Part shown: one piece after another, positions 63,981 to 64,000 of the stretch
How positions within the stretch are numbered: position 1 is the first letter of the stretch
Layout of the letters: each line of letters starts with the position of its first letter
Assembly (NCBI GenBank): GCA_036583965.1
Contig: JAZBQD010000015.1
Coordinates: 25,227,810-25,291,809, forward strand
Direction: 5' to 3'
Origin: Prunella strophiata
Lineage: Eukaryota; Chordata; Aves; Passeriformes; Prunellidae
DNA length: 64,000 nucleotides
Position numbers and translations under genes: made by a program
Notes under the pieces: model-generated
What the model saw: the letters and a program-made list of their open reading frames with translations, nothing else
Told to the model about the DNA's origin: nothing
The model's database searches: none

Positions 63981-64000
63981 CTGTACCCAGGGTGTCAATA
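63981..64000 (+). mobile_element. CR1 LINE ORF2 remnant, right part (runs off the window)
   Basis: 'CTGTACCCAGGGTGTCAATA' matches the CR1 ORF2 text 'GTGTACCCCAGGGGTCAATA' that should directly follow the sequence left of the LTR. This shows the CR1 was continuous before the LTR inserted. Confidence 0.7.

Overview
The window looks like non-coding nuclear DNA from a bird, probably a songbird (passerine). The evidence is several CR1 LINE fragments with the typical avian 3' end, at least six endogenous-retrovirus LTRs of avian ERVL, ERVK and ERV1 type, one very old MIR-like SINE, and otherwise AT-rich single-copy sequence with homopolymer runs. I found no protein-coding gene, rRNA or tRNA that the sequence supports. 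Open frames are short and mostly lie inside LTRs or a microsatellite. Family calls rest on remembered repeat consensus features, not on a database search.

Layout. 1-942 is the left-truncated minus-strand part of a long ERVL-type LTR, and 2820-3283 is the 3' half of the same LTR family on the plus strand. 3284-8794 is featureless AT-rich DNA ending at a (GAAA)44 microsatellite (8795-8970). A weak LTR candidate follows it. A minus-strand LTR lies at about 15345-16063. An ancient MIR/CORE-SINE-like copy lies at about 23520-23760. A CR1 3' end lies at 33037-33150, a few bases from a perfect 32-bp palindrome. A solo ERVL-like LTR with a 5-bp target duplication lies at 34643-35153, and an LTR/ERV-like segment with a TATA box and three 40-bp tandem units at about 38530-39500. 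An ERV1-like LTR lies at 43603-44006. A complete solo ERVK LTR with a perfect 6-bp target duplication lies at 45767-46391. Further CR1 copies lie at 47903-48158 and 57528-57736, and a 106-bp tandem duplication at 54848-55059. The right end is a CR1 ORF2 remnant (about 62690 to the window end) split by a minus-strand ERVL LTR at 63382-63980.

The elements do not form a pathway. They record successive insertions: ancient SINE, then CR1 copies, then LTRs of three retroviral classes reduced to lone LTRs. The region could be intergenic (a gene desert) or lie inside a very large intron; the sequence alone cannot separate these. I found no sign of a new multi-gene system. The most distinctive items are the 32-bp palindrome, the nested CR1/ERVL insertion, the clean ERVK solo LTR, the 106-bp tandem duplication and the MIR-like relic.
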